NCBI GenBank assembly: GCA_964500435.1
Contig: CAZCNL010000008.1
Span: 62,001 to 126,000 of the forward strand
Length of the DNA stretch: 64,000 bases
Reading direction: 5' to 3'
DNA from: GWF2-33-9 sp964500435
GTDB lineage: Bacteria > Bacteroidota > Ignavibacteria > Kapaibacteriales > UBA2268
The first letter of the stretch is position 1. Each line of letters opens with the position of its first letter. Position numbers and translations under genes: made by a program. This document shows positions 9,308 to 18,567 of the stretch, one piece after another. The notes beneath the pieces were generated by a model, which worked only from the letters and a program-made list of their open reading frames with translations, was not told the origin of the DNA and ran no database searches.

Positions 9308-10693
9308 ATGAAATTAATCCTTGACTTTCTTCAAAATAATATCATCGAAAGTTATTTAATCATTAATGAAAATGGTGATATTTTCCAATTTTCAAAAAAT
9401 TTGAATTATATTAATTCCGAAAATATTAATAATTTAAATGATTTAATTTGGATTGAAGCAACTGATAAATTTAATATATTTCTTGAAAATTTATACAGGA
9501 ATGGGAAAAATGAAGGTAAGTTCGAAATTTTAACCGAACTTCATCAATATGAAATTGCAACATTTTTCGCTACTAAACTTCCTGATGACAATGATAAATA
9601 TGTAATTTTAATAGGAAAAGACTCCGATTTACAAAAAAATAAAAATAATGAATTAGTTTCTAAATCTCAATTTATTCGTGATTTAGCAAGTTTGTTTAAA
9701 GGCTTTTATTACACATTAGATAAAGACTTAAATTTTGTTGAAATATTTGGTTCAATTTTTGAAATCACGGGCTATTCCCAAAATGAGTTAATGGAAAATA
9801 TAAAAAATATATTAAATCTTGTTGCTGATGAAGACAAGGAAAACTTTTCTATTCTTCATAATTTTAAAAATGTAACTACGGTTAACGAAGAATATGTTTT
9901 TAGGGTAAAATGTAAAGACAATTCAGAAAGATGGGTGAGCGAAGAATATCGGTTATTTAATATTAATAATCAAACATTTATCAAAGGAATAATTTACGAT
10001 ATTGATAAACTCAAAACTAATGAAAATGAATTAGTCACCAAAAATGATAAATTAACAAAACTTGCAAACCACTTGGAGCAAGTTCGGGAACAGGAAAGAA
10101 AAGAAATGGCAAGGGAAATTCACGACGAAATTGGACACGCACTGACCTCGATGAAATTAGATATCAATTTATTACTTAAGAAAAGATATTTGCGAGAAGA
10201 TGCCTTAGAAACCCGATTAACAGACATAATGAAACAAATTGAGGAAACAATTCGCACTTTACAAAGAATTTCTTCTCAATTACGTCCGTCTATTTTAGAC
10301 CATTTTGGGTTACTTGCAGCAATTGAATGGCAAGCAAAAGAATTCCAAAGGCAAACATCAGTCCGCTGTAAATATAATTTACCAGAAGAAGACATCGAAT
10401 TGAGCGAACCAAAAACTATTGCTGTTTTTAGAATATTTCAAGAAATATTGACAAACATCGCTCGACATTCCCAAGCAACAAGAGTTGACGTAGATTTAAG
10501 TTTAGAAAACAATATTTTGGAACTTAAAGTTTCTGATAATGGAATAGGAATCAAAAAAGAAAATTTGGATAGCCCAAAATCTTTAGGTTTAATTGGAATG
10601 AGAGAAAGAGCAAATTTAATTAACGGAAAATTGTATATCAACTCAGTTTTAAATGTCGGAACAACAATAATTTTGAATGTTTCAATAAATTAG
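9308..10693 (+). CDS. PAS-containing NarL-type sensor histidine kinase
   Basis: A soluble 461-residue kinase without clear membrane helices. The N-terminal 115 residues are an unassigned sensing region. A PAS-like domain (about 125-235) contains YYTLDKDLNFVEIFGS. The HisKA_3 dimerisation helix has the phospho-acceptor His272 in MAREIHDEIGHALTSMK, and the ATPase domain shows ILTNIARHSQA, DNGIGI and GLIGMRERA. The stop codon abuts the ATG of the response regulator, so the pair is translationally coupled. The signal is probably intracellular (inference). Confidence 0.92.
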   Translation: MKLILDFLQNNIIESYLIINENGDIFQFSKNLNYINSENINNLNDLIWIEATDKFNIFLENLYRNGKNEGKFEILTELHQYEIATFFATKLPDDNDKYVILIGKDSDLQKNKNNELVSKSQFIRDLASLFKGFYYTLDKDLNFVEIFGSIFEITGYSQNELMENIKNILNLVADEDKENFSILHNFKNVTTVNEEYVFRVKCKDNSERWVSEEYRLFNINNQTFIKGIIYDIDKLKTNENELVTKNDKLTKLANHLEQVREQERKEMAREIHDEIGHALTSMKLDINLLLKKRYLREDALETRLTDIMKQIEETIRTLQRISSQLRPSILDHFGLLAAIEWQAKEFQRQTSVRCKYNLPEEDIELSEPKTIAVFRIFQEILTNIARHSQATRVDVDLSLENNILELKVSDNGIGIKKENLDSPKSLGLIGMRERANLINGKLYINSVLNVGTTIILNVSIN

Positions 10694-11344
10694 ATGATAG
10701 ATATGAATCAAAGACTGATAAGGGTAATAATTGTTGACGACCACGTTGTCGTCAGGAAAGGTTTGGCACAAATATTAGAGGAAACCGATGATATTATAGT
10801 AACTGATGAAGCATCTTCAGGAGATGAACTTTTAAACAAATTGCAAACATATAAATATGATGTTGTTTTGCTCGATATTTCAATGCCCGGAAAAGATGGT
10901 TTAATGACCTTAAAGGAAATTAAACAAGTCAATCCAAATTTACCTGTAATTATTTTTACTGTTTTCCCCGAAGAACAATATGCGATTCGAGTTTTGAAGG
11001 CTGGTGCAGCAGGTTACATCAATAAACAATCTGAACCTGAAGAAATAGTAAAGGCGATTCGTCGAGTAGCTTCCGGCAAAAAGTACATTTCTCCTGTTTT
11101 GGCTGATTTGTTGGCATCAAGTATTTCGACAGAAAATAAAGCCCCAATTCACGATATTCTTTCTGACCGAGAATTTCAAGTTATGTGCTTTATTGCAACC
11201 GGAAAAACTATTACTGATATTGCAAAAGAACTCAATTTAAGTGTCAATACCGTTAGCACTTACCGAATAAGAATCCTTGAAAAAATGAAAATGAAATCCA
11301 ATGCCGAAATCACTCATTATGCAGTTAAAAATGGGTTAGTTTAG
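10694..11344 (+). CDS. NarL/LuxR-family response regulator
   Basis: Partner of the upstream kinase. The receiver domain has the acidic pair in IIVDDHVVVRKG, phospho-acceptor Asp61 in LLDISMPGKDG and Lys in INKQSEP. The C-terminal LuxR helix-turn-helix starts at LSDREFQVMCFIATGKTITD and ends in STYRIRILEKM. Length is 216 residues. The ATG follows the kinase stop directly. Its own stop codon abuts the stop of the convergent flbD with no spacer. Confidence 0.94.
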   Translation: MIDMNQRLIRVIIVDDHVVVRKGLAQILEETDDIIVTDEASSGDELLNKLQTYKYDVVLLDISMPGKDGLMTLKEIKQVNPNLPVIIFTVFPEEQYAIRVLKAGAAGYINKQSEPEEIVKAIRRVASGKKYISPVLADLLASSISTENKAPIHDILSDREFQVMCFIATGKTITDIAKELNLSVNTVSTYRIRILEKMKMKSNAEITHYAVKNGLV

Positions 11345-11542
11345 TCATTCTGCTTTGTTTTTCAAAAAAATCTGTCTTTTATATTCAATTACTTTTTCTT
11401 TAATTTCTTCTGCACTTTCTTTAACAACAATTTTACGAGAGCTTCGCAAAGTAATCGTAGAATTAAACGCCGATTCGATGCTTTCGATTTCATCGGCGTT
11501 TACATATATTTCAGTTCCATCTATTTTAGTTAATTTAACCAT
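11345..11542 (-). CDS. flbD: FlbD-family small flagellar protein
   Basis: A 65-residue protein matching the FlbD family over its whole length: VKLTKIDGTEIYVNADEIE, a middle TITLRSSRKIVVKES and a final helix EEIKEKVIEYKR. FlbD genes normally sit beside motA or flgE in flagellar operons; the biochemical role is poorly defined. Here the ATG lies inside the last codons of the truncated clpB (8-nt overlap, ATGGTTAA), which suggests translational coupling. A purine-rich AGAGAG lies about 11 nt upstream. It ends flush against the response-regulator gene. Confidence 0.85.
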   Translation of the reverse strand: MVKLTKIDGTEIYVNADEIESIESAFNSTITLRSSRKIVVKESAEEIKEKVIEYKRQIFLKNKAE

Positions 11543-12851
11543 TATCTTTGAGCTCTCTTAGCAAAGTTTGTCTTTCGATTTCCAATTGTTTCAACCTACG
11601 GACGACAGAATCAAGTTCAGCAGGCATCGAATCAATTTCCATCCTTATTTTCGAAGCAGCTTCATCAATTAAATCAATTGCTTTATCAGGTAAAAACCTA
11701 TCAGTAATATATCTATCAGACATTTTAGCAGCAGCAATAATTGCATCATCTGTAATTCTTACGCCGTGATGTACTTCATATTTTTCCTTCAAACCTCGCA
11801 AAATAGAAATTGTGTCTTCGACAGATGGTGGTTCAACTATTACTTTTTGGAATCTTCTTTCCAAAGCTGCGTCTTTTTCAATATATTTTTGATATTCATC
11901 AAGTGTGGTTGCACCAATTAAATGCAATTCGCCACGGGCTAACGCAGGTTTAATTATATTCGAAGCATCTAAACTACCTTCTGTTGCCCCTGCCCCGACG
12001 AGTGTGTGAATCTCATCAATGAAAAGAATAATTTGTCCTTCTGATTCAATAACTTCTTTGACTATCGCTTTTATTCTTTCCTCAAATTGCCCCCGCATAC
12101 TCGTTCCTGCAACTAAAGAACCGGTATCAAGAACAATAATTTCTTTACTTTTCAAGGGTTCGGGTACATCGCCATTAACTATTCTCAAAGCAATCCCATC
12201 TACTATTGCTGTTTTTCCAACCCCAGGTTCACCTATCAAAATTGGATTATTTTTAGTTCGACGTGAAAGAACTTGTAAAACACGCCTTATTTCGTCTTCT
12301 CGACCAATCACCGGGTCTAATTTCCCTTTACGGGCATCGTCGGTTAAATTTCGACCATATCTTTTTAGAGCTTGATATTTATCTTCAGGATTTGGTGAAG
12401 TTACTCTTTGTGTTCCACGAATATCTTTTAATGCTGATAAAACTGTGTTCTTGTCAATTTTATATTGACTTAAAATCTCTTTAGCCGATGATTTAACTTG
12501 AGTTAACGCAATAAAAAGATGTTCAACGCTAACAAATTCATCCTTCATTAACTCCATTTCTTTCAAAGATAAGTCAAAAACTTCAGCTAATTGATTTGAT
12601 AAATATAAATTTGAAGAATTAATTCCACTTACTTTTGGCAATTTTTCTAATTGAGCATTAATATTAATCTTCAAAGAGTTAATATTTCCCCCGATTTTTG
12701 TAAAAATAGCCGGAATTAAGCCTTCGCTGTCTTGAACTAAAGCAGCAAGTAAATGTATAGGTTCGAGTGATTGATTGCCATAATTCACAGCGACTTCTTG
12801 TGCTGTTTTTACTGCTTCTTGCGACTTGAGAGTAAATTTTTGAAAATTCAT
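11535..12851 (-). CDS. clpB: Half-length ClpB: N domain and first AAA+ domain only
   Basis: The sequence follows ClpB from its N domain (LKSQEAVKTAQEVA, about 1-145) through the first AAA+ domain (Walker A GEPGVGKT at 207-214; Walker B ILFIDEIH near 277; sensor IGATTLDEY) to the first helix of the middle domain, then stops at residue 438. Full ClpB is about 860 residues, so most of the M domain and the whole second ATPase are absent, and no remnant lies downstream. There is no UVR motif, so this is not a ClpC piece. Full-length ClpB is a disaggregase; this form would lack the second ring. Its stop overlaps flbD. Confidence 0.9.
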   Translation of the reverse strand: MNFQKFTLKSQEAVKTAQEVAVNYGNQSLEPIHLLAALVQDSEGLIPAIFTKIGGNINSLKININAQLEKLPKVSGINSSNLYLSNQLAEVFDLSLKEMELMKDEFVSVEHLFIALTQVKSSAKEILSQYKIDKNTVLSALKDIRGTQRVTSPNPEDKYQALKRYGRNLTDDARKGKLDPVIGREDEIRRVLQVLSRRTKNNPILIGEPGVGKTAIVDGIALRIVNGDVPEPLKSKEIIVLDTGSLVAGTSMRGQFEERIKAIVKEVIESEGQIILFIDEIHTLVGAGATEGSLDASNIIKPALARGELHLIGATTLDEYQKYIEKDAALERRFQKVIVEPPSVEDTISILRGLKEKYEVHHGVRITDDAIIAAAKMSDRYITDRFLPDKAIDLIDEAASKIRMEIDSMPAELDSVVRRLKQLEIERQTLLRELKDNG

Positions 12852-12946
12852 ATTATATTACCTTCCAACTTCTTAATAATATAAACGAATCATTTATTAA
12901 AAAATTTTCATTTTATTATTAATTCTCAATTTGTTGAAGCAAAATT

Positions 12947-14374
12947 TTATAGGATGAACTTTGATAAATCCATATTCTTTGTTACATTTGACAGTTTTTT
13001 CTTAACAAATTCTGAATCAATTACTATTTTTTGGTCATTAACAATTTCGGGAACATCAAACATAATTTCTTCAAGCAATGTAGTCATAATAGTATGCAAA
13101 CGCCTTGCACCAATATTTGTAATTTCATTGTTAATTAAAGCGGCTGTTGAAGCGATTTCTTTTATTGCCGATTCGTCGAATATTAATTCTATATTTTCTG
13201 TTTTCATCAATGCTTGATATTGCTTAATCAAAGCATTATCAGGAATAGTCAATATTTTAACAAAGTCTTCTTCGCTTAAACTTTTTAATTCAACACGGAT
13301 AGGAAAACGACCTTGCAACTCTGGAATTAAATCAGACGGCTTCGAAACGTGAAACGCACCACTTGCGATAAACAAAATATGGTCAGTTTTGACAGCCCCA
13401 TATTTTGTGTTTACTGTTGAACCTTCAACTATTGGCAATAAATCTCTTTGAACACCTTCACGTGATACATCTGGTCCCGATGCTTTTTCCGAATTTGAAA
13501 CAATTTTATCAATTTCATCAATAAATATTATACCTGAGTTTTCAGCACGTTGTAAAGCTTTTTCGACAACTGCATCCATATCGATAAGTTTATCAACTTC
13601 TTCTTTTTGCAAAATTTTCTTAGCTTCGGAAATTTTCACTTTTCGTTTTTTTGTTTTTTTAGGAAGCATCGAACCCATTAAATCTTGGATATTCATTCCG
13701 ATTTCGTCCATACCGAGAGGTCCCAAAATTTGCATCGAAGGACCTTGGTCGGTGAAAACTTCAATTTCAATTTCACGTTCGTCCATTGCACCTTTTTGCA
13801 ATAATACTCGTAACTTTTCACGTGTAGAGTGGTTTTCCTCTATTTCATCAAGATTAGAATCTTCTGAGTAAGGTTTTTTAAAAACTGGAGGGATTAAAAC
13901 GTCTAAAATACGGTCTTCGACAGCTTTTTCCGCTTTCAAATACATTTTTTGCCGCTCTTCTTCTTTAATAATGTGAACAGATCTCTCGACAAGTTCCCGA
14001 ATCATTGATTCAACATCACGACCGACGTAACCTACTTCAGTAAATTTCGTCGCTTCTACTTTAACAAATGGCGCTTGCGCTAATGATGAAAGTCGGCGAG
14101 CAATTTCAGTTTTACCAACTCCAGTAGGTCCGATCATAATGATATTATTAGGCATTATTTCATCTTTCAAAGTGCCTTGAACTTGTTGACGTCGCCATCT
14201 ATTTCTTAAAGCAATTGCAACTGATTTTTTTGCCTCATCTTGTCCTATTATGTATTTGTTTAATTCTTCAACTATTTGATGAGGTGTTAAATAAAATTCG
14301 TCGTTTGAATTTAAAACATTGCTCTTCACTTCATTTTCAGCCGGTTGAATTTTTAAATTATTTGAATTTTCCAC
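12947..14374 (-). CDS. hslU: HslU (ClpY) unfoldase of the HslUV protease
   Basis: A 475-residue AAA+ ATPase. LTPHQIVEELNKYIIGQ opens the domain after a 28-residue N-terminal extension. Walker A is GPTGVGKTE (82-90), followed by EATKFTEVGYVGRDVES, the I domain (about 130-270), Walker B GIIFIDEIDK and the arginine-rich sensor GARRLHTI. The C-terminus DLSKFIL keeps the tail that inserts into HslV to activate it. The peptidase gene hslV, usually next to hslU, is not here: upstream is a 208-bp gap and downstream is clpB. Confidence 0.95.
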   Translation of the reverse strand: MENSNNLKIQPAENEVKSNVLNSNDEFYLTPHQIVEELNKYIIGQDEAKKSVAIALRNRWRRQQVQGTLKDEIMPNNIIMIGPTGVGKTEIARRLSSLAQAPFVKVEATKFTEVGYVGRDVESMIRELVERSVHIIKEEERQKMYLKAEKAVEDRILDVLIPPVFKKPYSEDSNLDEIEENHSTREKLRVLLQKGAMDEREIEIEVFTDQGPSMQILGPLGMDEIGMNIQDLMGSMLPKKTKKRKVKISEAKKILQKEEVDKLIDMDAVVEKALQRAENSGIIFIDEIDKIVSNSEKASGPDVSREGVQRDLLPIVEGSTVNTKYGAVKTDHILFIASGAFHVSKPSDLIPELQGRFPIRVELKSLSEEDFVKILTIPDNALIKQYQALMKTENIELIFDESAIKEIASTAALINNEITNIGARRLHTIMTTLLEEIMFDVPEIVNDQKIVIDSEFVKKKLSNVTKNMDLSKFIL

Positions 14375-14542
14375 TTTTTTTTTACTTTTTTTTTGGATAA
14401 TTTAGAAACGATAAATCTCATTAAAAATTGATTTTTTTGTTTTTATTTATCATTTTTGCTCTATCAAAACAAATAAATTAATTTTTTTTAACTATTATTC
14501 TTAAAACTTCTTAAAATTAAATAATAATTAACTAAATTTCCT

Positions 14543-14550
14543 TAATTTTG
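14543..14550 (+). promoter_or_regulatory. Candidate TAnnTTTG promoter element for glnA
   Basis: TAATTTTG lies 32 nt upstream of the glutamine synthetase start, in a 208-bp AT-rich gap shared with the divergent hslU. No further motif was recognised in this gap. Confidence 0.35.
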
Positions 14551-14582
14551 AAATCAATAAAACTTAACGAAAATGAAAAATT

Positions 14583-16133
14583 ATGAAAAATTCAACAAAT
14601 TTTGCATTATTTAATCCAATTGAAAAAATAACTGGAAAATCAAAGTACGAGTGGACTGTCTCTGACCTGTTAAAAGTAGTTGAAGTCAAACAAATTGAAA
14701 AAATTACTTTTCATTACACTGGTTGGGACGGAAAAATTAAAGATTTAAGAATTCCAATTACAAATCAAACTCAAGCTGAACATATCTTACTGGACGGCGA
14801 AAGAGTAGATGGCTCTTCTCTTTTCAAAGGTGTCGTCGATACAGGAAAATCAGATTTGTACGTTGTGCCATCTTATCGTACTGCTTTTTTAAACCCATTT
14901 GATGATAAAAGTTTGGATTTTATTTGCAGATTTATAGATAAAGATGGCAATTTAGCACCTTTCGCTCCTGATAATATTTTATTGAATCTTGCAAATGAAT
15001 TGACAGAAAAAACAGGTTATAAACTATACGCACTTGCTGAACTCGAATTTTATATTATTCAAGAACCTAAAACTTCATTTTACAAATTACAGCCTCAAAG
15101 CGGTTATCATGCAAGCTCGCCATTCGTAAAAAGTGCCGAAATTTTAGATCAAATTGTTAAAGCAATTTCGTTGACCACAGGTTACATAAAATATGCTCAT
15201 TACGAAGTTGGAGCAATTGAAAATATCGTCAGCGATTATCCTCAATTAAATGGTAAGAATGCCGAACAAGTCGAAGTCGAATTTTTACTTGCTCCAATTG
15301 AAGAAGCGGCCGATATTGCAATTATCGCAATGTGGATTATCAGAAATATAGCCTTTAAACATAATGCAATTGCTACGTTTTATCCTAAGTTAGAAGTTGG
15401 ACACGCCGGAAACGGTCTTCATTTCCATCTTGCCTTGAAAAAAGATGGGAAAAATATTATGATCGGTGAAGATAATGCCCTTTCTCAAGAAGCACTCACT
15501 TTAATTGGTGGTCTGACAAGATTTGCGACAAGCTTAACTGCTTTTGGTAATATGGTATCCGGTTCTTATTTAAGATTAGTCCCTCATCAAGAAGCACCAA
15601 CCAAAGTTTGCTGGAGCGAAATGAATCGCAGTGCAATGATTCGTGTTCCTCTTGCTTGGTCAAATGTTGGCATTTTGGCAGATAAAATTAACCCCAAATT
15701 TGAAAATATCGAACGTGATACAAATTCTATGCAAACTGTAGAAATTCGTACTCCCGACGGCAGTGCTAACATTCACCTTTTACTTGCAGGAATTACAAAA
15801 GCAACTGAATGGGGATTTCAAAACCAAGAAAAAGCAATTGAATTGGCTAAAAAGCATTACGTTTCAGGAAATATTAATGATAATCCTGAATATGCTAATT
15901 TACCCGAAATTGCTGGTAATTGCCAAGAGTCGGCGGAAGATTTAATTCGAGAAAAAGAACTTTACTTGTCCGGTAATGCTTTCCCCGAAAAAGTAATCGA
16001 GGGTGTTGTTAATAATTTATTAAAAGTCAAAGATAGAGATTTAAACACCTTCATTTCTGGTCTTCCCGAAGAAGAAAGACTTTATACATTACGTAAGTTA
16101 ATTCATAAAGCAATTATCGAAAAAAATATTTAG
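14583..16133 (+). CDS. glnA: Glutamine synthetase family enzyme
   Basis: Condenses glutamate and ammonia to glutamine using ATP. The 516-residue protein has the beta-grasp N-terminus (about 40-125, with VDGSSLFKG) and the catalytic domain with AELEFYI for metal ligands, GHAGNGLHFHLAL for the His-containing ATP/glutamate site and NRSAMIRVPL for the arginine-bearing loop. The usual adenylylation tyrosine context is not obvious; the corresponding region reads DNPEYANLPEIAGNC. It stands alone, with its own promoter-like element, divergent from hslU. A related gamma-glutamyl ligase is possible but less likely. Confidence 0.88.
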   Translation: MKNSTNFALFNPIEKITGKSKYEWTVSDLLKVVEVKQIEKITFHYTGWDGKIKDLRIPITNQTQAEHILLDGERVDGSSLFKGVVDTGKSDLYVVPSYRTAFLNPFDDKSLDFICRFIDKDGNLAPFAPDNILLNLANELTEKTGYKLYALAELEFYIIQEPKTSFYKLQPQSGYHASSPFVKSAEILDQIVKAISLTTGYIKYAHYEVGAIENIVSDYPQLNGKNAEQVEVEFLLAPIEEAADIAIIAMWIIRNIAFKHNAIATFYPKLEVGHAGNGLHFHLALKKDGKNIMIGEDNALSQEALTLIGGLTRFATSLTAFGNMVSGSYLRLVPHQEAPTKVCWSEMNRSAMIRVPLAWSNVGILADKINPKFENIERDTNSMQTVEIRTPDGSANIHLLLAGITKATEWGFQNQEKAIELAKKHYVSGNINDNPEYANLPEIAGNCQESAEDLIREKELYLSGNAFPEKVIEGVVNNLLKVKDRDLNTFISGLPEEERLYTLRKLIHKAIIEKNI

Positions 16134-16147
16134 CTTTTAATAATCCA

Positions 16148-16163
16148 TAATTTTGTAAATTTG
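16148..16163 (+). promoter_or_regulatory. Two abutting TAnnTTTG elements before the hydratase gene
   Basis: TAATTTTG (16148-16155) is followed directly by TAAATTTG (16156-16163), 45 nt before the preferred start. Either could be a Bacteroidota-type -7 element. Confidence 0.35.
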
Positions 16164-16208
16164 TTTTTTTATTTAATTTTTGAATTTTCAATTAGGATTT
16201 ACTTAATT

Positions 16209-16961
16209 ATGGATTATTATATTCATTCAAATTTGAACAATGGCATTCTCGAAATAGAATTTTTTAATCGCAAAGCTAATTCATTTAATTCGCAAATGTT
16301 AATTGAATTAACCGAGACGATAAACAATGCAGCTTTCAATGATAATATCAAAGTAATTTTATTGAAAAGTAAAGGTGAAAAAGTTTTTTCTGCCGGTGCG
16401 TCATTTGACGAAATGCTTGAAATCGATAATTTCGACAAAGCAAAATCTTTTTTCCTCGGATTTGCCAAATTGATTGGAGCAATGACTAACATTCCCAAAT
16501 TCATCGTTACATTAATTCTTGGCAAGGCAATTGGCGGTTCCGTGGGCATCGCTTCAGCATCAGATTATGTTATTGCAAGTGCAAACGCAGAATTTAGATT
16601 AAGTGAATATTCGGTTGGTATTGGTCCTTTCGTGATTGCTCCTGTTATCGAACATAAAATTGGACTTTCTGCTTTGATGGAAATGACAATTGACACAGAA
16701 TATCGTGATGCAAAATGGGCTTTAGAAAAGGGCTTAATCCATCGACTTTTCGATGATAACAATTCAGCTTATAATTTTGCGCAAGAACTTTGCAATAAAA
16801 TTTCACAACGTAATCCCGCCGCTGTAAAAGAGTTGAAGGAAATTTTCTGGGAAAAAGAAGTCAATGACCATAGTATTTTCGAACAACGTGCTGAAAAAAG
16901 CGCCAAACTTTTATTAAATGAATTTACCAAGAATTTTTTGAAAGAATTTAAATCAAAATAA
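16209..16961 (+). CDS. Enoyl-CoA hydratase/isomerase (crotonase) family protein
   Basis: Preferred start is the ATG at 16209 (250 residues); the longer frame from a TTG at 16161 adds a hydrophobic leader that reads like translated promoter DNA. The crotonase fold is shown by FSAGASFDEML, which forms the first oxyanion-hole segment, and GKAIGGSVGIASASDYVIAS, the second. EYSVGIGPFVIAPVIE follows at the acid/base region and resembles methylglutaconyl-CoA-hydratase-like members. The substrate cannot be set from sequence. No other beta-oxidation gene is adjacent. Confidence 0.85.
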   Translation: MDYYIHSNLNNGILEIEFFNRKANSFNSQMLIELTETINNAAFNDNIKVILLKSKGEKVFSAGASFDEMLEIDNFDKAKSFFLGFAKLIGAMTNIPKFIVTLILGKAIGGSVGIASASDYVIASANAEFRLSEYSVGIGPFVIAPVIEHKIGLSALMEMTIDTEYRDAKWALEKGLIHRLFDDNNSAYNFAQELCNKISQRNPAAVKELKEIFWEKEVNDHSIFEQRAEKSAKLLLNEFTKNFLKEFKSK

Positions 16962-16985
16962 TCAAGTTTAAAAATATTAATTGAA

Positions 16986-17022
16986 TTCAGAAAAATTGAT
17001 CTTCATCAAATTTGATTCTGAA
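16986..17022. terminator. Imperfect hairpin between convergent genes
   Basis: TTCAGAA (16986-16992) pairs with TTCTGAA (17016-17022), and an inner TTGAT/ATCAA pair closes a CTTC tetraloop, with unpaired bases between. It lies between the hydratase and the PorV-like gene. It is plausible as a weak bidirectional terminator. Confidence 0.4.
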
Positions 17023-17037
17023 AAATAGATTTTAAAA

Positions 17038-18162
17038 TTACTCAAAGAAAAAAGTAATAGCAATATGGTGGGCAATACCACTTGAAGAAAGAAATTCGTT
17101 TGAAACAGAATAATCTATTTGAGAAGTAAAAGGCACACCAGGGAATAAATCATCTAACTGTGGACGTAACGAAACTCCAGCACCCCATTTATTTAAAGCA
17201 AATAACTGCGGTGTGCCGAATTTTTCGCCATAAATTTCAGCACCTAAACGAAAGGCAATTAATTCATCAGGAATTGCTTCAATACCTAAAGTTATGCTGG
17301 GTGATTTAGAATGCTCTATAAATGCGGCATCCAAATCTACAAGAATATATTTTGTTGCGGCAACATTGACATCTTCAATTTCTCCGGTAACCGTCGAGCG
17401 AGTTTGTTGGGATTCTGATTCCAAAGCAAATTCCATTGCAATTCCTGAATGCACTTCAAAAGGTAAAATCTCTGAATTATAATCTTTTGTATTCCAAAAT
17501 ATTTGCCCATACGCATTTTTGACTGCAATAGCAAATGAAAACAAATCCAACACATTAAATTTCGTACCAAAATCTAATGCAAATCCTGTTGCTTCAGTGT
17601 AGGAACCAACCAAATTATTTGTAAGATATTTCATTCCGGCACCAACTGATGCAAATTCTGTACGGTATGAACCAGCCGCTGTAAAAGTATATTGAAAATT
17701 AGCCATTTCGCCAAGTGGATTGCCTTTAACATCACGTCCCATAAATGAACCAGTGTAAATTCCATTCAATCCAAATCCTACACCAAATTCCTCATTAATT
17801 TGTTGCCCATAACCTAAAAAGCTCGAAGTTCTGCCCAATCCTAAAGTCCCGACGTATGCAGTAATTGTCGGTTCTGTTTTGTAAAAAGTCAGCCCGGCGG
17901 GATTGTAAAGCACAGCTAAAGGGTCATCAGAAATTGCAGTATAAGAACCGGCCAATGCAATTGGTCGAGTTCCATAATCTCGCATCAAATACATTTCAGA
18001 ATAACCACCCAACGTGCTTTGCGATTTTAGTGAACTTGGTGAAAAAATTATTGTGATAATAAAGATGAGCAAAATAATTAATCGCTGTTTTGTTAATTCA
18101 TTGCAGCTTGAATAATTATTTCGATATGACAATTTTTTTTGTATCACGATAAAAATGTCCAT
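17038..18162 (-). CDS. PorV/UPF0164-like outer-membrane beta-barrel protein
   Basis: The 374-residue protein has a hydrophobic segment at about 27-42 (signal peptide) and then the family hallmark GTRPIALAGSYTAISDDPLAVLYNPAGL. The rest is aromatic, alternating beta-strand sequence ending in a terminal Phe-rich strand (HHIAITFFFE), typical of an outer-membrane barrel. PorV is the T9SS shuttle protein; this paralogue could play that role for the T9SS-sorted protein encoded just upstream. The ATG at 18162 overlaps that gene by 47 nt and gives an unusually long N region; no other in-frame ATG precedes the signal. Confidence 0.75.
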   Translation of the reverse strand: MDIFIVIQKKLSYRNNYSSCNELTKQRLIILLIFIITIIFSPSSLKSQSTLGGYSEMYLMRDYGTRPIALAGSYTAISDDPLAVLYNPAGLTFYKTEPTITAYVGTLGLGRTSSFLGYGQQINEEFGVGFGLNGIYTGSFMGRDVKGNPLGEMANFQYTFTAAGSYRTEFASVGAGMKYLTNNLVGSYTEATGFALDFGTKFNVLDLFSFAIAVKNAYGQIFWNTKDYNSEILPFEVHSGIAMEFALESESQQTRSTVTGEIEDVNVAATKYILVDLDAAFIEHSKSPSITLGIEAIPDELIAFRLGAEIYGEKFGTPQLFALNKWGAGVSLRPQLDDLFPGVPFTSQIDYSVSNEFLSSSGIAHHIAITFFFE

Positions 18163-18565
18163 TTAATACACAGAGATAAACCCCGTTTGGTAAATCTAAA
18201 TATGGGAATGTGTACTCATAATCATTATCGAGAGGGACACCTTCATAAATTACTTTTACTTCTTTACCCAATAAATTATATAAACTTAATCGTATCGATT
18301 GGTCTTTATATTGGGTTATATACAATTTTATTCGGAAATTTTGATTATCGTTCCAAATTTTCGAAATCTTATTTCCGGATGAACTTGTATCGGCTTCTTG
18401 GCTATAAAAGAACACATTTCCATTATTTTTTATATTATCAAAGATTGTGCCATTTTGCACATTGCGAAATGTAACAAAATTCGCCTTGTTATAACCAAAT
18501 AAGTTAAGCGAATAAGCCAAGAAAATTAAGATAATTATATGTAAAAATCTAGATTTTTTCATCAA
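18116..18565 (-). CDS. Small secreted protein with type IX sorting domain
   Basis: Only 149 residues: a signal peptide (MMKKSRFLHIIILIFLAYSL), about 50 residues of Asn-rich linker, and a C-terminal domain of about 80 residues whose LSLYNLLGKEV, YLDLPNGVYLCVLN and final KKIVISK match the T9SS type A sorting domain. Such domains normally follow a large cargo; here there is almost none. It begins 2 nt after the stop of the preceding 524-residue membrane protein and overlaps the PorV-like gene, so all three are likely co-expressed. Confidence 0.8.
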   Translation of the reverse strand: MMKKSRFLHIIILIFLAYSLNLFGYNKANFVTFRNVQNGTIFDNIKNNGNVFFYSQEADTSSSGNKISKIWNDNQNFRIKLYITQYKDQSIRLSLYNLLGKEVKVIYEGVPLDNDYEYTFPYLDLPNGVYLCVLNGHFYRDTKKIVISK

Positions 18566-18567
18566 GT

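Noticed and set aside
11345..11534. Possibility that clpB is frameshifted and continues in another frame
   Set aside because: The following bases encode FlbD with a full family match; no ClpB M-domain or second AAA+ motif appears in any frame before the convergent gene.
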